Shown: positions 7,794 through 16,563 of the stretch, piece after piece
Layout of the letters: each line of letters begins with the position of its first letter
How positions within the stretch are numbered: position 1 is the first letter of the stretch
DNA from: Nonlabens dokdonensis DSW-6
GTDB taxonomy: Bacteria > Bacteroidota > Bacteroidia > Flavobacteriales > Flavobacteriaceae
Direction of reading: 5' to 3'
NCBI RefSeq assembly: GCF_000332115.1
Contig: NC_020156.1
Coordinates: forward strand, 1,116,001-1,180,000
Length of the DNA stretch: 64,000 bases
The notes under the pieces: model-generated
Seen by the model: only the letters and a program-made list of their open reading frames with translations
Told to the model about the DNA's origin: nothing
Databases searched by the model: none
Program-made: the position numbers and the translations under genes

Positions 7794-8903
7794 GTGCAAA
7801 ATTCAAAAAACATTTTAATAGCTCCCTTAAATTGGGGTCTCGGACATGCCACTAGATGTATTCCTATCATTAATGCGGTACTTGATAATGGTGATCATCC
7901 TATTATCGCGAGCGATGGTCAAGCACTTGAATTATTAAAAAAAGAATACCCTGCAGAAACCTTTATAGAACTTCCCTCATACGATATTGAATATGCTAAA
8001 GAAGGGGAAAATCTAAAGCTCAAAATGCTCAAAGACTCTCCTAAAATCTGGATGGCCATACGCAGTGAACATAAAGTACTCCATGAAATTATACATGAGT
8101 ATAAAATAGAAGGCATCATATCTGACAATCGATTAGGTCTCTATAGCAATCTAGTTCCGTCTGTTATTATTACACATCAATTACAAGTTTTATCAGGCAG
8201 TACCACGTGGTTAAGTACGCAATTGCACTTGCATTATATTAAAAAGTATGATTATTGCTGGATTCCAGATGTAAATGACACTGATAACCTAACTGGAAAA
8301 TTATCTTATAATGATGACTATGACCTAGAGAAAGTATATTTAGGGCCGTTATCGAGATTTGAAAAAACAGAAAACTACCAGAAAAAATATGACTTGATGG
8401 TATTGCTTTCTGGACCTGAACCGCAACGTAGTATCCTTGAAAAAAAGCTGATCGAAGAGCTCAATCGATTTTCTGGGCGTGTTTTATTTATATCTGGTAA
8501 GGTAGAAGCTGAACAGAAGGTCCTAAAAAAAGGCTCCATAACATTTTATAATTATTTATCTACTAGTGGTCTACAAAAAGCATTTGATCGCAGTGAGGTC
8601 GTTCTAAGTAGGAGTGGTTACACTACCATAATGGACTTACAAAAACTAGGCAAAAAAGCATTCTTTATTCCTACATCAGGACAATTTGAACAAGAGTACC
8701 TAGCACAGCTTCTTGAACAAAAAAATATTGTACCACAAGCATCGCAAGCCGATTTTAAGATAGAGATGTTAGATCGTGTAGAGAATTATCAAGGTCTTTC
8801 TTCCATTCAACCTTCGACCACTTCAATATCTTCCACTTTAAAAGCTACCTTCTCTAGAGTAAATGAAAATTCAGATCCTATTCCTAACTCACTATCTACA
8901 TAG
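7794..8903 (+). CDS. MurG-like glycosyltransferase
   Basis: A predicted GT-B-fold glycosyltransferase related to the MurG/GT28 superfamily. NILIAPLNWGLGHATRC near the N-terminus is the glycine-rich first loop, and the C-terminal half has SGPEPQRS, SRSGYTTIMDLQKLGKKAFFIP and GQFEQEYLA, the nucleotide-sugar binding side. The GTG at 7794 is preferred because QNSKNILIAPL fits family N-termini; a TTG at 7779 is also in frame. The reading frame runs 97 bases into the convergent histidine kinase gene; the last 30 or so residues (rich in Ser and Thr) look unlike a conserved domain and may be a lost-stop extension. The sugar acceptor is unknown. Confidence 0.8.
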   Translation: MQNSKNILIAPLNWGLGHATRCIPIINAVLDNGDHPIIASDGQALELLKKEYPAETFIELPSYDIEYAKEGENLKLKMLKDSPKIWMAIRSEHKVLHEIIHEYKIEGIISDNRLGLYSNLVPSVIITHQLQVLSGSTTWLSTQLHLHYIKKYDYCWIPDVNDTDNLTGKLSYNDDYDLEKVYLGPLSRFEKTENYQKKYDLMVLLSGPEPQRSILEKKLIEELNRFSGRVLFISGKVEAEQKVLKKGSITFYNYLSTSGLQKAFDRSEVVLSRSGYTTIMDLQKLGKKAFFIPTSGQFEQEYLAQLLEQKNIVPQASQADFKIEMLDRVENYQGLSSIQPSTTSISSTLKATFSRVNENSDPIPNSLST

Positions 8904-9895
8904 ACTCGCTCTTTGTGCGCTTCAATGATGTGTTTTACAATAGAGAGACCTAAACCAGAGCCACCTTCCTTACGAGAACCTGTCCTATCTACTCTGAAGA
9001 ATCGCTCAAATAATCTAGGAATAAAGTCTTTTTTAATTCCTTCTCCGTTATCTGTAACTCGTACGATGACCTTATTATTGATCAGATCTTCAATGGCAAC
9101 TTCAGTTGTACCATTTTCTTTACCGTACTTGATGGAATTTACTACTAAATTGGCTACTACTTGTAGGATTCTCTCCTTATCTGCATGAACCATGATCTTA
9201 TTATCATATTTCATGTCAAAGACAAGAGATATATTGTTTTTTGCAGCCTTCATCTCAAACTGATCAAAGACCTGTTCAACGAGCTCCACAATATCAAAAT
9301 CTTCCTTATCTAGACTCATGTCACCAGCTTCTAGTCTGGTTATCATATCCATATCTTTCACAATATAAGTCAAGCGATCCACGCCTTTTTGTGCTCTTAA
9401 TAAGTATTTCTTACGAATAGCTTTATCTTTATGTGCACCGTCAATTAAGGTATCAATATATCCTTGTACTGTAAATAAAGGTGTTTTAAGCTCGTGTGAT
9501 ATATTTCCTAAAAACTCTTTACGATAGTTTTCTCTAACTTTTAAAGTCTCGATTTCTGTCCTTTTGTTTTGCGCAAATCGCTCTACTTGCTCTTTAAGAG
9601 TACGCATATCCGTTGCGATTTCTTGATCTTCAAAGCTAGAGGATTCAATAAGAGAAACATCTTCATAAATACGAGCAATACGTCGGTATATAAACCTTTT
9701 AACTCGGTACTGTATAATCGAAAAACAAACTATAAAACTTATTGCAAAAAGTACTGCGAGTACTGGATAAGCGATAGTAACAAAGTCAAAATAATCTAAA
9801 AGAAATAGAATAGAAATCAGTACGATAGTAATATAGATCGAAGATCTAAAAGCAAAACGATAACTATTTTTCTGTGGTGCTTTACTATTTGACAT
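8807..9895 (-). CDS. Sensor histidine kinase, PhoR-like
   Basis: A 362-residue membrane histidine kinase. Two transmembrane helices (about 20-34 and 40-63) are separated by only a few residues, so there is almost no periplasmic sensor domain. A HAMP-like linker and coiled coil (about 65-125) precede the HisKA box NISHELKTP with the phosphoacceptor His134. The ATPase domain shows the N box (NLVVNSIKYG), DNGEGI and GSGLGLSIVKHII. It overlaps the end of the response regulator gene by 11 bases. The Bacteroidota pair of this type is often called PhoR/PhoB, but the signal is not evident here. Confidence 0.9.
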   Translation of the reverse strand: MSNSKAPQKNSYRFAFRSSIYITIVLISILFLLDYFDFVTIAYPVLAVLFAISFIVCFSIIQYRVKRFIYRRIARIYEDVSLIESSSFEDQEIATDMRTLKEQVERFAQNKRTEIETLKVRENYRKEFLGNISHELKTPLFTVQGYIDTLIDGAHKDKAIRKKYLLRAQKGVDRLTYIVKDMDMITRLEAGDMSLDKEDFDIVELVEQVFDQFEMKAAKNNISLVFDMKYDNKIMVHADKERILQVVANLVVNSIKYGKENGTTEVAIEDLINNKVIVRVTDNGEGIKKDFIPRLFERFFRVDRTGSRKEGGSGLGLSIVKHIIEAHKERVYVDSELGIGSEFSFTLEKVAFKVEDIEVVEG

Positions 9896-10583
9896 ACTTA
9901 TAACCTACACCTTTGACAGTCTTAAAGCTGTCATCTCCCAACTTCTCACGCAACTTTCTTATGTGAACATCTATGGTACGTCCACCTACGATCACTTCAT
10001 TACCCCACACAACATCCAGAATCTCTTCTCTCTTAAAAACCTTTCCTGGCTTAGTGGTAAGTAAAGAAAGTAGCTCAAATTCCTTACGAGGTAAAATCAT
10101 CTCTTCTTTTTTGTAGATAATTTTATATTGATCTCTGTCTATGACAAGATCTCCTAATTTAGTGATATTACTAGTTGCTGGCGCTGTATTGTCCTTACGT
10201 CTTAAAAGCGCTTTAACCTTAGAAACTAAAACCCTAGGCTTTACTGGTTTTGTAATATAATCGTCGGCTCCAGCATCAAAACCAGCAATCATGGAATAAT
10301 CTTCACCACGAGCCGTTAAAAAAGTAATCACAGTGTGTTCTAGATCGCTTATTTTCCTGATTTTTTCACAAGCTTCTATGCCATCCATAACAGGCATCAT
10401 GACATCGAGAATGATAAGATCTGGCTTCTTTTTTTTAGCTTTTTTAATAGCTTCTTCTCCGTTTTCGGCAGTATATACTTGATAACCTTCGTTTTTCAAA
10501 TTATAACTAACAATTTCTAGGATATCCGGCTCATCATCGACGAGTAGGATTTTAGCTTTGGCGTCTTTCATTTCTTCTTGCAT
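9885..10583 (-). CDS. OmpR/PhoB-family response regulator
   Basis: A 232-residue DNA-binding response regulator, partner of the overlapping histidine kinase. The receiver domain has the acidic pair (Asp16, Asp17), phosphoacceptor Asp60 in LIILDVMMP, Thr90 and Lys112 (TKPVKP). The C-terminal winged-helix domain ends REKLGDDSFKTVKGVGYKYV, typical of the OmpR group. A second ATG four codons in (MKDAKAK) is an equally plausible start. A dispersed palindrome lies 117 bases upstream. Confidence 0.93.
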   Translation of the reverse strand: MQEEMKDAKAKILLVDDEPDILEIVSYNLKNEGYQVYTAENGEEAIKKAKKKKPDLIILDVMMPVMDGIEACEKIRKISDLEHTVITFLTARGEDYSMIAGFDAGADDYITKPVKPRVLVSKVKALLRRKDNTAPATSNITKLGDLVIDRDQYKIIYKKEEMILPRKEFELLSLLTTKPGKVFKREEILDVVWGNEVIVGGRTIDVHIRKLREKLGDDSFKTVKGVGYKYVK

Positions 10584-10699
10584 ATACTTAAAGTGCTAAG
10601 TTAGTAAGATGGTGGTACAAGGATTTTAATTCCATGTTAGCTTTAGGTTAACTCAATGTTTTAAAAAATCTAAGTTAAGCAAATAATTTGTGTTGCTCT

Positions 10700-10715
10700 C
10701 GCTTTCGCGAAAGCG
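10700..10715. repeat. Dispersed palindrome, copy 3 (intergenic)
   Basis: Perfect copy in the divergent gap, 117 bases upstream of the response regulator start and about 140 bases upstream of the type IX cargo gene. Confidence 0.95.
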
Positions 10716-10830
10716 GAATAACAACAACCAGGAACGAGATATGTAAATTACTTTAAATCAGAGCTGTTATCAGGTATGTTATCTTAGTATTAAATAAAAG
10801 AATCCATTCATTCAAGACTTATTAATCCCT

Positions 10831-10838
10831 TATATTTG
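10831..10838 (+). promoter_or_regulatory. Candidate -7 promoter element of the first type IX cargo gene
   Basis: TATATTTG fits TAnnTTTG, 16 bases upstream of the ATG at 10855. A TTC rather than TTG lies 17 bases before it (10811-10813). Confidence 0.5.
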
Positions 10839-10854
10839 CAAAAAATCAAACACA

Positions 10855-12609
10855 ATGAAACAAATTTACTTATCAATTTTAATTTTATTTACTGCTGCAA
10901 TCAGTATGAATGCACAAGTAATGTATTCAGAAGATTTTGACGCTACGAGTGTAGCAGATGGAAGTGGTGTAGAAGGATCAACAGGTGGTGTACTAGTTAA
11001 TATAGGAGATTATCCTGCATCAGTAGATTGGACTATCGACGCAAGCGCTGCAACATTATCTGCAAGCTCTGACTGGGCAAAAACAGATGGTGGTCAGTTT
11101 GCTTTTAGAGATACTGATGGTGACATTATTTGGGATTCAGAATTGATCGATATTTCCATGGCAACTGGAGCTTTTAATTTCTCTGTTGATGCGTCTAACA
11201 ACAATGGAGGATTTGAACCTACTGATTATTTAGATGTTTTATATTCTATTGATGGCGGTGCGTTTGTTTTAGTTCAAGACTGGAATGGTCTAGGTGATAC
11301 AACTCACACATTTTTGGGTGAAAAAAATGGTATGGATTGGGACGGAAGCGTTCCAGAAGTAGTAACAGTAAGCGGTCTTAATGGTACGAGTACATTACAA
11401 ATAAGAGTTATAGGTAATGTAAATGCCGGTGGAGAACAATTATTCTTTGACAACATCAATGTTTTTGAAGGTGCACCAGCTCCTTCTTTATCTATTACAA
11501 GTCCAGCAGATAATGAAGTGCTAGCTTCAGGTGATTTTGCTGTGTCGTTCTTAGTAAATAACTTCATGGTTGCACAAACTGGTGGTGATGGTTATGTACA
11601 ATATTCTCTAGATAGCGCTCCAGTTACTGATAAATTTGACACGACTGATATTTCTTTCACAGGAATTGCTTCAGGTCAACACTCGATTACTCTAGAATTA
11701 GTTGATAACTCAGGAATTTCACTGACTCCGGCGGTGGTACAAACAGTAAACTTTGAAGTTGCTGGTGCATTACAAGTACAAGATCTAGCTGGTTTGAGAG
11801 CAATTACTCTTCCATCTACAGATGTTGTTACCGTTGCAGGTGAGGTTTTTGTAACGCATACAGAAAGCTTTAGAAATCAAAAGTGGGTTCAAGATGCAAC
11901 AGGTGGAGTACTTATAGATGATAATGCTGGAATCATTACTGCTACAATCGTAAGAGGTGATGGACTTACTGGTATTACTGGTACAATAAGTGAATTTAAC
12001 GGATTACTTCAATTCACTCCAACTGCTGATACTGGAGCTCCTACTTCTACTAATAACATGCCTGCGCCTCAGGTTGTGACTCTAGCTATGTTAAATACAA
12101 ATGCAGAGGATTATGAATCTGAATTAGTTCAAATAAATGGAGTAACCTTTGATAACGCTGATGGTACAGTTGCATTTTCAAATGGATCTGAGGAGCCTAT
12201 TTCTTTAGGTACTGACGTTTTTACACATAGATCATTATTTAATGTAGATTACATAGGACTTCCTTTACCTACTGCACCTTCTGATATCGTAGGATTCATT
12301 ACTGAAAGAATAAATGGTTATTCAGTACAAGCTAGAGATCGTAGTGATGTATCAACACTTTCAAACGAATCTTTTGAAACAAATACGTTCAAAATCTATC
12401 CTAATCCAGCGACTGGTAATACAGTAAACATCACTTCTTCAAATGGAGAAGCTGTAAACGTAGTAATCTATTCTACTTTAGGTCAAAAGGTTTTATCTGC
12501 CACTTCTGTAACAAATGAATTAAACATCAGCAATCTTGATTCTGGTATTTACATCGTTAGAATCACTCAAGGAAGCGCAGCACAAACTCGTAAGTTAGTT
12601 ATCAAATAA
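10855..12609 (+). CDS. Secreted DUF5689-like protein with type IX sorting domain
   Basis: A 584-residue exported protein. MKQIYLSILILFTAAISMNAQ is a signal peptide. Residues about 25-205 form a jelly-roll-like domain (EDFDATSV at the start, QLFFDNINVFEG at the end). A second beta domain follows (SITSPADNEVLASGDF onward). Residues about 300-500 resemble DUF5689/OB-fold regions seen in surface proteins next to nucleases. The C-terminus (KIYPNPATGNTVNITS to ARKLVIK-type ending TRKLVIK) is a type A C-terminal sorting domain, predicting export through SprA and anchoring or release at the surface. The substrate is unknown. Confidence 0.85.
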   Translation: MKQIYLSILILFTAAISMNAQVMYSEDFDATSVADGSGVEGSTGGVLVNIGDYPASVDWTIDASAATLSASSDWAKTDGGQFAFRDTDGDIIWDSELIDISMATGAFNFSVDASNNNGGFEPTDYLDVLYSIDGGAFVLVQDWNGLGDTTHTFLGEKNGMDWDGSVPEVVTVSGLNGTSTLQIRVIGNVNAGGEQLFFDNINVFEGAPAPSLSITSPADNEVLASGDFAVSFLVNNFMVAQTGGDGYVQYSLDSAPVTDKFDTTDISFTGIASGQHSITLELVDNSGISLTPAVVQTVNFEVAGALQVQDLAGLRAITLPSTDVVTVAGEVFVTHTESFRNQKWVQDATGGVLIDDNAGIITATIVRGDGLTGITGTISEFNGLLQFTPTADTGAPTSTNNMPAPQVVTLAMLNTNAEDYESELVQINGVTFDNADGTVAFSNGSEEPISLGTDVFTHRSLFNVDYIGLPLPTAPSDIVGFITERINGYSVQARDRSDVSTLSNESFETNTFKIYPNPATGNTVNITSSNGEAVNVVIYSTLGQKVLSATSVTNELNISNLDSGIYIVRITQGSAAQTRKLVIK

Positions 12610-12635
12610 TCGATAATTTCATTTTATAATACAAG

Positions 12636-12665
12636 GCGTCGCAATTATATTGCGGCGCTTTTTAT
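12636..12665 (+). terminator. Terminator after the first type IX cargo gene
   Basis: GCGTCGCAA (12636-12644) pairs with TTGCGGCGC (12650-12658), one G-T wobble, followed by TTTTT. Confidence 0.75.
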
Positions 12666-12689
12666 TTACTTTTGTTTTAAATATTTCAT

Positions 12690-13664
12690 TTGAGATTCCC
12701 AGTTTTTACTATTGATTCTAAACAAGCGTTTGAAAAAACGGCTTTAGAAATATACCGTTATCAATTACAAGAGAATAAGGTATATAGCCAGTATTGCCGC
12801 TTAATTAATAGAACCGAAGCAAAAACAATAGAGGAAATACCCTTTTTACCCATTCAGTTTTTTAAATCTCACCCTATTATAAGTAATAATAGGGCAACTG
12901 AAATAACATTTACAAGCAGCGGGACAACAGGAAGCACCGTTTCAAAACATCATGTAACAGATTTAAAAGTCTACGATTTAAGTTTAGACCATAGCTTTGA
13001 ACAGACGTATGGCAACATCGAGGATTACGTTATTCTAGCCTTATTACCGCACTATTTAGACCGCACTGGTTCATCTCTAGTTTATATGGCTCAACGCTGG
13101 ATAAATCACTCTAAAAGGCCAGAAAGCGGCTTTTACCTCAATAACTTAAAAGAACTTTCTCAAGTTCTTGAAAATCTTCAAAAAACACAACAAAAAGTAA
13201 TTCTTATAGGAGTAACCTTTGCCCTATTACAGCTCGCTGAAAACCATGCAATGCCTCTTGAAAACACTATTATCATAGAAACTGGCGGCATGAAAGGAAT
13301 GCGCAAAGAGATCGTTAAACCAGAGTTACATCAAATTTTGAGAAAAGCTTTTCCTAAAGCCAGTATTCAAAGTGAATACGGTATGACGGAGTTGCTTTCA
13401 CAAGCTTATGCTAGCGATGGTATTAACTTTACCACACCACCATGGATGAAAGTATTTACTCGTGACACAAATGACCCATTAGCAAAGATAGGATACGGCA
13501 AAACTGGCGGACTGAATATTATTGATCTAGCCAACTATAATTCTTGTTCTTTTATTGCTACACAAGATTTGGGTAAATCTTTTCAAGATGGTAGTTTTCA
13601 AGTTCTAGGTAGGTTTGATCATTCTGATATACGTGGTTGTAATTTAATGGCTGTTGATCAATAG
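12690..13664 (+). CDS. LuxE/PaaK-like acyl-activating protein
   Basis: A 324-residue protein of the acyl-protein synthetase (LuxE)/phenylacetate-CoA ligase-like group. The adenylation-type motif TSSGTTGS is at 75-82, and SEYGMTELLSQAY later matches the A5-like motif of adenylating enzymes. Members activate fatty or aromatic acids; in Flavobacteriaceae this gene is a common, uncharacterised acyltransferase-type protein, and no luciferase or reductase partner is nearby. The TTG start at 12690 is used because RFPVFTIDSKQAFEKTALE aligns with the family N-terminus and there is no nearby ATG. Confidence 0.75.
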   Translation: MRFPVFTIDSKQAFEKTALEIYRYQLQENKVYSQYCRLINRTEAKTIEEIPFLPIQFFKSHPIISNNRATEITFTSSGTTGSTVSKHHVTDLKVYDLSLDHSFEQTYGNIEDYVILALLPHYLDRTGSSLVYMAQRWINHSKRPESGFYLNNLKELSQVLENLQKTQQKVILIGVTFALLQLAENHAMPLENTIIIETGGMKGMRKEIVKPELHQILRKAFPKASIQSEYGMTELLSQAYASDGINFTTPPWMKVFTRDTNDPLAKIGYGKTGGLNIIDLANYNSCSFIATQDLGKSFQDGSFQVLGRFDHSDIRGCNLMAVDQ

Positions 13665-13687
13665 TTTCTAGCAAAAACTTTTTATAT

Positions 13688-13718
13688 AGAAAAAGACAAC
13701 TTGTTTCCAAATTGTCTT
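13688..13718 (-). terminator. Candidate terminator of tyrS
   Basis: AAGACAA (13693-13699) pairs with TTGTCTT (13712-13718). Read on the minus strand the stem is followed by TTTTTC, suitable for tyrS. Confidence 0.55.
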
Positions 13719-13742
13719 CCTATTTGATCAGTATTAAATTTA

Positions 13743-15041
13743 CTATTTTAAGATTACCAAAAAGTAATTCTTTTTCCCTCGTTGCAATAAAATCATATTT
13801 CCAGCAATAACATCTTCCTCAGATACTACTTTGGAATCATCGATTTTATTTTTATTGATGCTCAAGCTATTTTCTTTTAATGCTCTACGCACTTCACCAT
13901 TTGATGATAAAAAGCCGGTAGTTTCATTCATAAATTCAACCACCTCAACTCCATTAGAAATTGCACTTCGTTCAATTTCTACCTGCGGTACTCCTTCAAA
14001 GATTTCAAGCAATGTCGCTTGATCCATTTTCCCCCATTGTTCAGGTGTCACTTTTTTAGAAAACAAAATTTTTGAAGCTTCTACAGCCGTTTCAAATGCT
14101 TCCTTGCCGTGAACCATAGTCGTTACCTCTTCTGCAAGGCGCTTTTGTAACACACGGTATCCTGGGTCTTTTTGATGTTCTTCAATTAAAGAGTTACAAG
14201 TTTCTTGATCCAAGAAAGTAAAAATCTTGATCCAGTTCATGGCATCATCATCTGTAGCGGTGATCCAGAATTGATAAAATTTATAAACACTGGTTTTATC
14301 TGCATCCAGCCAGATGTTTCCGCCTTCTGTCTTACCAAATTTTGTTCCATCAGCCTTGGTTACTAATGGAGTGGTGATAGCATAGGCTTTACCTCTTGCT
14401 TTACGACGTATCAATTCTGTACCTGTAGTAATGTTTCCCCACTGGTCAGATCCACCTATTTGTAATTTACAACCTTCATTTTCATAAAGATGTAAATAGT
14501 CATAACCTTGAAATAACTGATAAGTAAACTCTGTAAAGCTCATTCCGTCACCTTCTCCAGAAACACGCTTCTTAACAGATTCTTTTGCCATCATGTAATT
14601 AACCGTGATGTGCTTACCTATATCTCTTGCAAAATCTATCAAACTGAAATCCTTCATCCAGTCATAATTATTCACCAGTTTTGCACGAGTCGCCTCATCA
14701 CCACCTTCAAAATCAATGAATCTAGAGATCACACTTTTAACTCCAGCAATATTTTTATCTAGAATGTCTTGAGTCAGTAAATTACGCTCAGCACTTTTAC
14801 CACTTGGGTCTCCTATCATACCAGTTGCGCCACCTACAAGAGCAATAGGTCTATGACCTGCACGTTGTAAATGCATCAACAAAATAATTTGCACCATGCT
14901 ACCTATATGAAGCGAGTCTGCAGTAGGATCAAAACCTATATAGCCAGAAACAAGTTCATTTTGTAACATTTCTTCCGTATCGGGCATGATATCATGTATC
15001 ATACCTCGCCATTCTAATTCCTTTACAAAGTTGTAAGCCAT
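13743..15041 (-). CDS. tyrS: Tyrosyl-tRNA synthetase
   Basis: Class I aminoacyl-tRNA synthetase charging tRNA-Tyr, 432 residues. The start at 15041 (MAYNFVKELEWRGMI) was preferred to an in-frame ATG 17 codons upstream, because it matches the family N-terminus. Signatures are the HIGH-type HIGS (45-48), GGATGMIGDPSGKS (70-83), the tyrosine-binding QIGGSDQWGN (194-203) and the KMSKS-type KFGKT (234-238), which marks the TyrRS subgroup with KFGKS-like loops. An S4-like RNA-binding domain closes the protein. Confidence 0.96.
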   Translation of the reverse strand: MAYNFVKELEWRGMIHDIMPDTEEMLQNELVSGYIGFDPTADSLHIGSMVQIILLMHLQRAGHRPIALVGGATGMIGDPSGKSAERNLLTQDILDKNIAGVKSVISRFIDFEGGDEATRAKLVNNYDWMKDFSLIDFARDIGKHITVNYMMAKESVKKRVSGEGDGMSFTEFTYQLFQGYDYLHLYENEGCKLQIGGSDQWGNITTGTELIRRKARGKAYAITTPLVTKADGTKFGKTEGGNIWLDADKTSVYKFYQFWITATDDDAMNWIKIFTFLDQETCNSLIEEHQKDPGYRVLQKRLAEEVTTMVHGKEAFETAVEASKILFSKKVTPEQWGKMDQATLLEIFEGVPQVEIERSAISNGVEVVEFMNETTGFLSSNGEVRRALKENSLSINKNKIDDSKVVSEEDVIAGNMILLQRGKKNYFLVILK

Positions 15042-15124
15042 AAGAGTTGTTTTAAGCGCTGCAAATATATGCGTTTGGCTGTTTTTAAACATTTTTTAAG
15101 GCTGGTATTGTTTACTTTTACTGC

Positions 15125-16123
15125 ATGATTTTAATCACAGGTGCAACAGGATTAGTAGGTGGACATTTGTTATACCGCTTTCGCGAAAGCGGAAAAAACA
15201 TCACAGCAACTTACCGTGATATTAATTCTCTAGATAAAACACGCGAGATCTTTGAATCCTATAAAAAAGGAGCCAGCACTCTAGTCGATAGTTTTCAATG
15301 GATTCAAGCCGATATTCTTGAAATTCCCAGTCTCGAAAAAGCAATGCAAAATGTACGTATCGTTTATCACTGTGCGGCTGCAGTAGGCGACCACAGTTTT
15401 GAAGAAATTAAAAACATTAATATGCGTGGTACAGAAAACGTTGTTAATGTGGCGCTCTCTAGTGGTGTTAAAAAATTATGTCATGTAAGTAGCATTGCGG
15501 CTTTAGGTGATCCTATAGGTGAAAAAGAGGTCAACGAAGAAGATTTTTTTAATCTTGACGGCCTAAATACCAACTATGCGATCACAAAATTTGGCGCAGA
15601 AATGGAAGCCTGGAGAGCTACCCAAGAAAATCTCGAAGTCATAATTGTAAATCCAGGTATCATTCTGGGTGAGGGAAATTGGGAAAACGGTTCTGGCCAA
15701 TTTTTCAGTAAAACAGCTTCTGGAAATAATTATTATACAAAGGGTTCAAGTGGGTTTATAGATGTAAGAGACGTGACTAAATTGATGGAAACATTAGTAG
15801 GAAGCTCTTTGAAAAACGAGCGATTTATTCTGGTTGCAGAAAATCGAAGTTTTAAATCTGTACTAGATAAAATAGCTACTTCCATAGGTAAAAAGAAACC
15901 GAAATTTCTTTTAAACAAACCTCTATTAATTACAATTTCGTATTTATTAAAAATCTTAAACTTATTAGGGTTTAAACGCAAACTAAGTACGGCAAAAGTT
16001 GAGTCTCTTACATCGAAAACTAATTACTCTAATTCAAAAGTTATACAAGCGACTGATTTCGAGTTTACTCCTATTGACGAAACAATCGAAAGAATAGCTG
16101 CTTTTTACAAATCAAGGAACTAA
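15125..16123 (+). CDS. NAD-dependent epimerase/dehydratase family protein
   Basis: A 332-residue extended short-chain dehydrogenase. The cofactor loop TGATGLVG is at 5-12, the catalytic Ser region CHVSSIAALG at 119-128 and the YxxxK motif YAITK at 151-155. The substrate (a nucleotide sugar, dihydroflavonol-like or 3-beta-hydroxysteroid-like molecule) is not clear. Residues 18-22 (RFRES) are encoded by a copy of the dispersed palindrome, at the end of the first helix after the cofactor loop. The gene is divergent from tyrS and convergent with the DUF4296 gene. Confidence 0.85.
   Translation: MILITGATGLVGGHLLYRFRESGKNITATYRDINSLDKTREIFESYKKGASTLVDSFQWIQADILEIPSLEKAMQNVRIVYHCAAAVGDHSFEEIKNINMRGTENVVNVALSSGVKKLCHVSSIAALGDPIGEKEVNEEDFFNLDGLNTNYAITKFGAEMEAWRATQENLEVIIVNPGIILGEGNWENGSGQFFSKTASGNNYYTKGSSGFIDVRDVTKLMETLVGSSLKNERFILVAENRSFKSVLDKIATSIGKKKPKFLLNKPLLITISYLLKILNLLGFKRKLSTAKVESLTSKTNYSNSKVIQATDFEFTPIDETIERIAAFYKSRN
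15176..15191. repeat. Dispersed palindrome, copy 4 (inside the epimerase gene)
   Basis: Perfect copy, read in frame as Arg-Phe-Arg-Glu-Ser. Confidence 0.95.
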
Positions 16124-16143
16124 TAACTGTTTTCAATATCAAC

Positions 16144-16563
16144 CTATTTCTTTTTTGCAGGTGGACTTTGTTCTTTAATAGTATTTTTAGGTATCGTCTC
16201 CTTTTCTCCCTTATTTATTTTCTCTTGTCTAACTCTTACGGAATCTTGTAAAGATTTCAGGTCATCCTGAATTTTATCCATTATAAAGAGATAGTCTTCA
16301 ACTCTATCATTATAATAATTTAGGTTCTCCTTGAAAGTAAGACTATCAATATCATATTTTTTGTAAATGTAGGAACTAGGCTGTATACCAGATTCTATAT
16401 AAGCTGATCTATTAGAAGAAATAGCTCCTTCTATTATATATAAATCACTTAATATAGTTGCCATTTGTTCTTTAGACAGCAGCTCATGTGGCTCAGGTGC
16501 CTTTTCTACATTTGAACATGCAAACAACAGGAATAAAAATGATATTATTAGAAATTGCTTCAT
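16144..16563 (-). CDS. DUF4296 lipoprotein
   Basis: A 139-residue lipoprotein: MKQFLIISFLFLLFAC is a type II signal peptide with lipobox LFAC and lipidated Cys16. The DUF4296 core is seen in LSKEQMATILSDLYIIEGAI and the KYDIDSLTFKENLNYY segment, followed by a lysine- and glutamate-rich tail. Function unknown. It overlaps the dihydroorotase stop by four bases and belongs to the GT-pyrC-DUF4296 unit, an arrangement typical of Flavobacteriaceae. Confidence 0.85.
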   Translation of the reverse strand: MKQFLIISFLFLLFACSNVEKAPEPHELLSKEQMATILSDLYIIEGAISSNRSAYIESGIQPSSYIYKKYDIDSLTFKENLNYYNDRVEDYLFIMDKIQDDLKSLQDSVRVRQEKINKGEKETIPKNTIKEQSPPAKKK

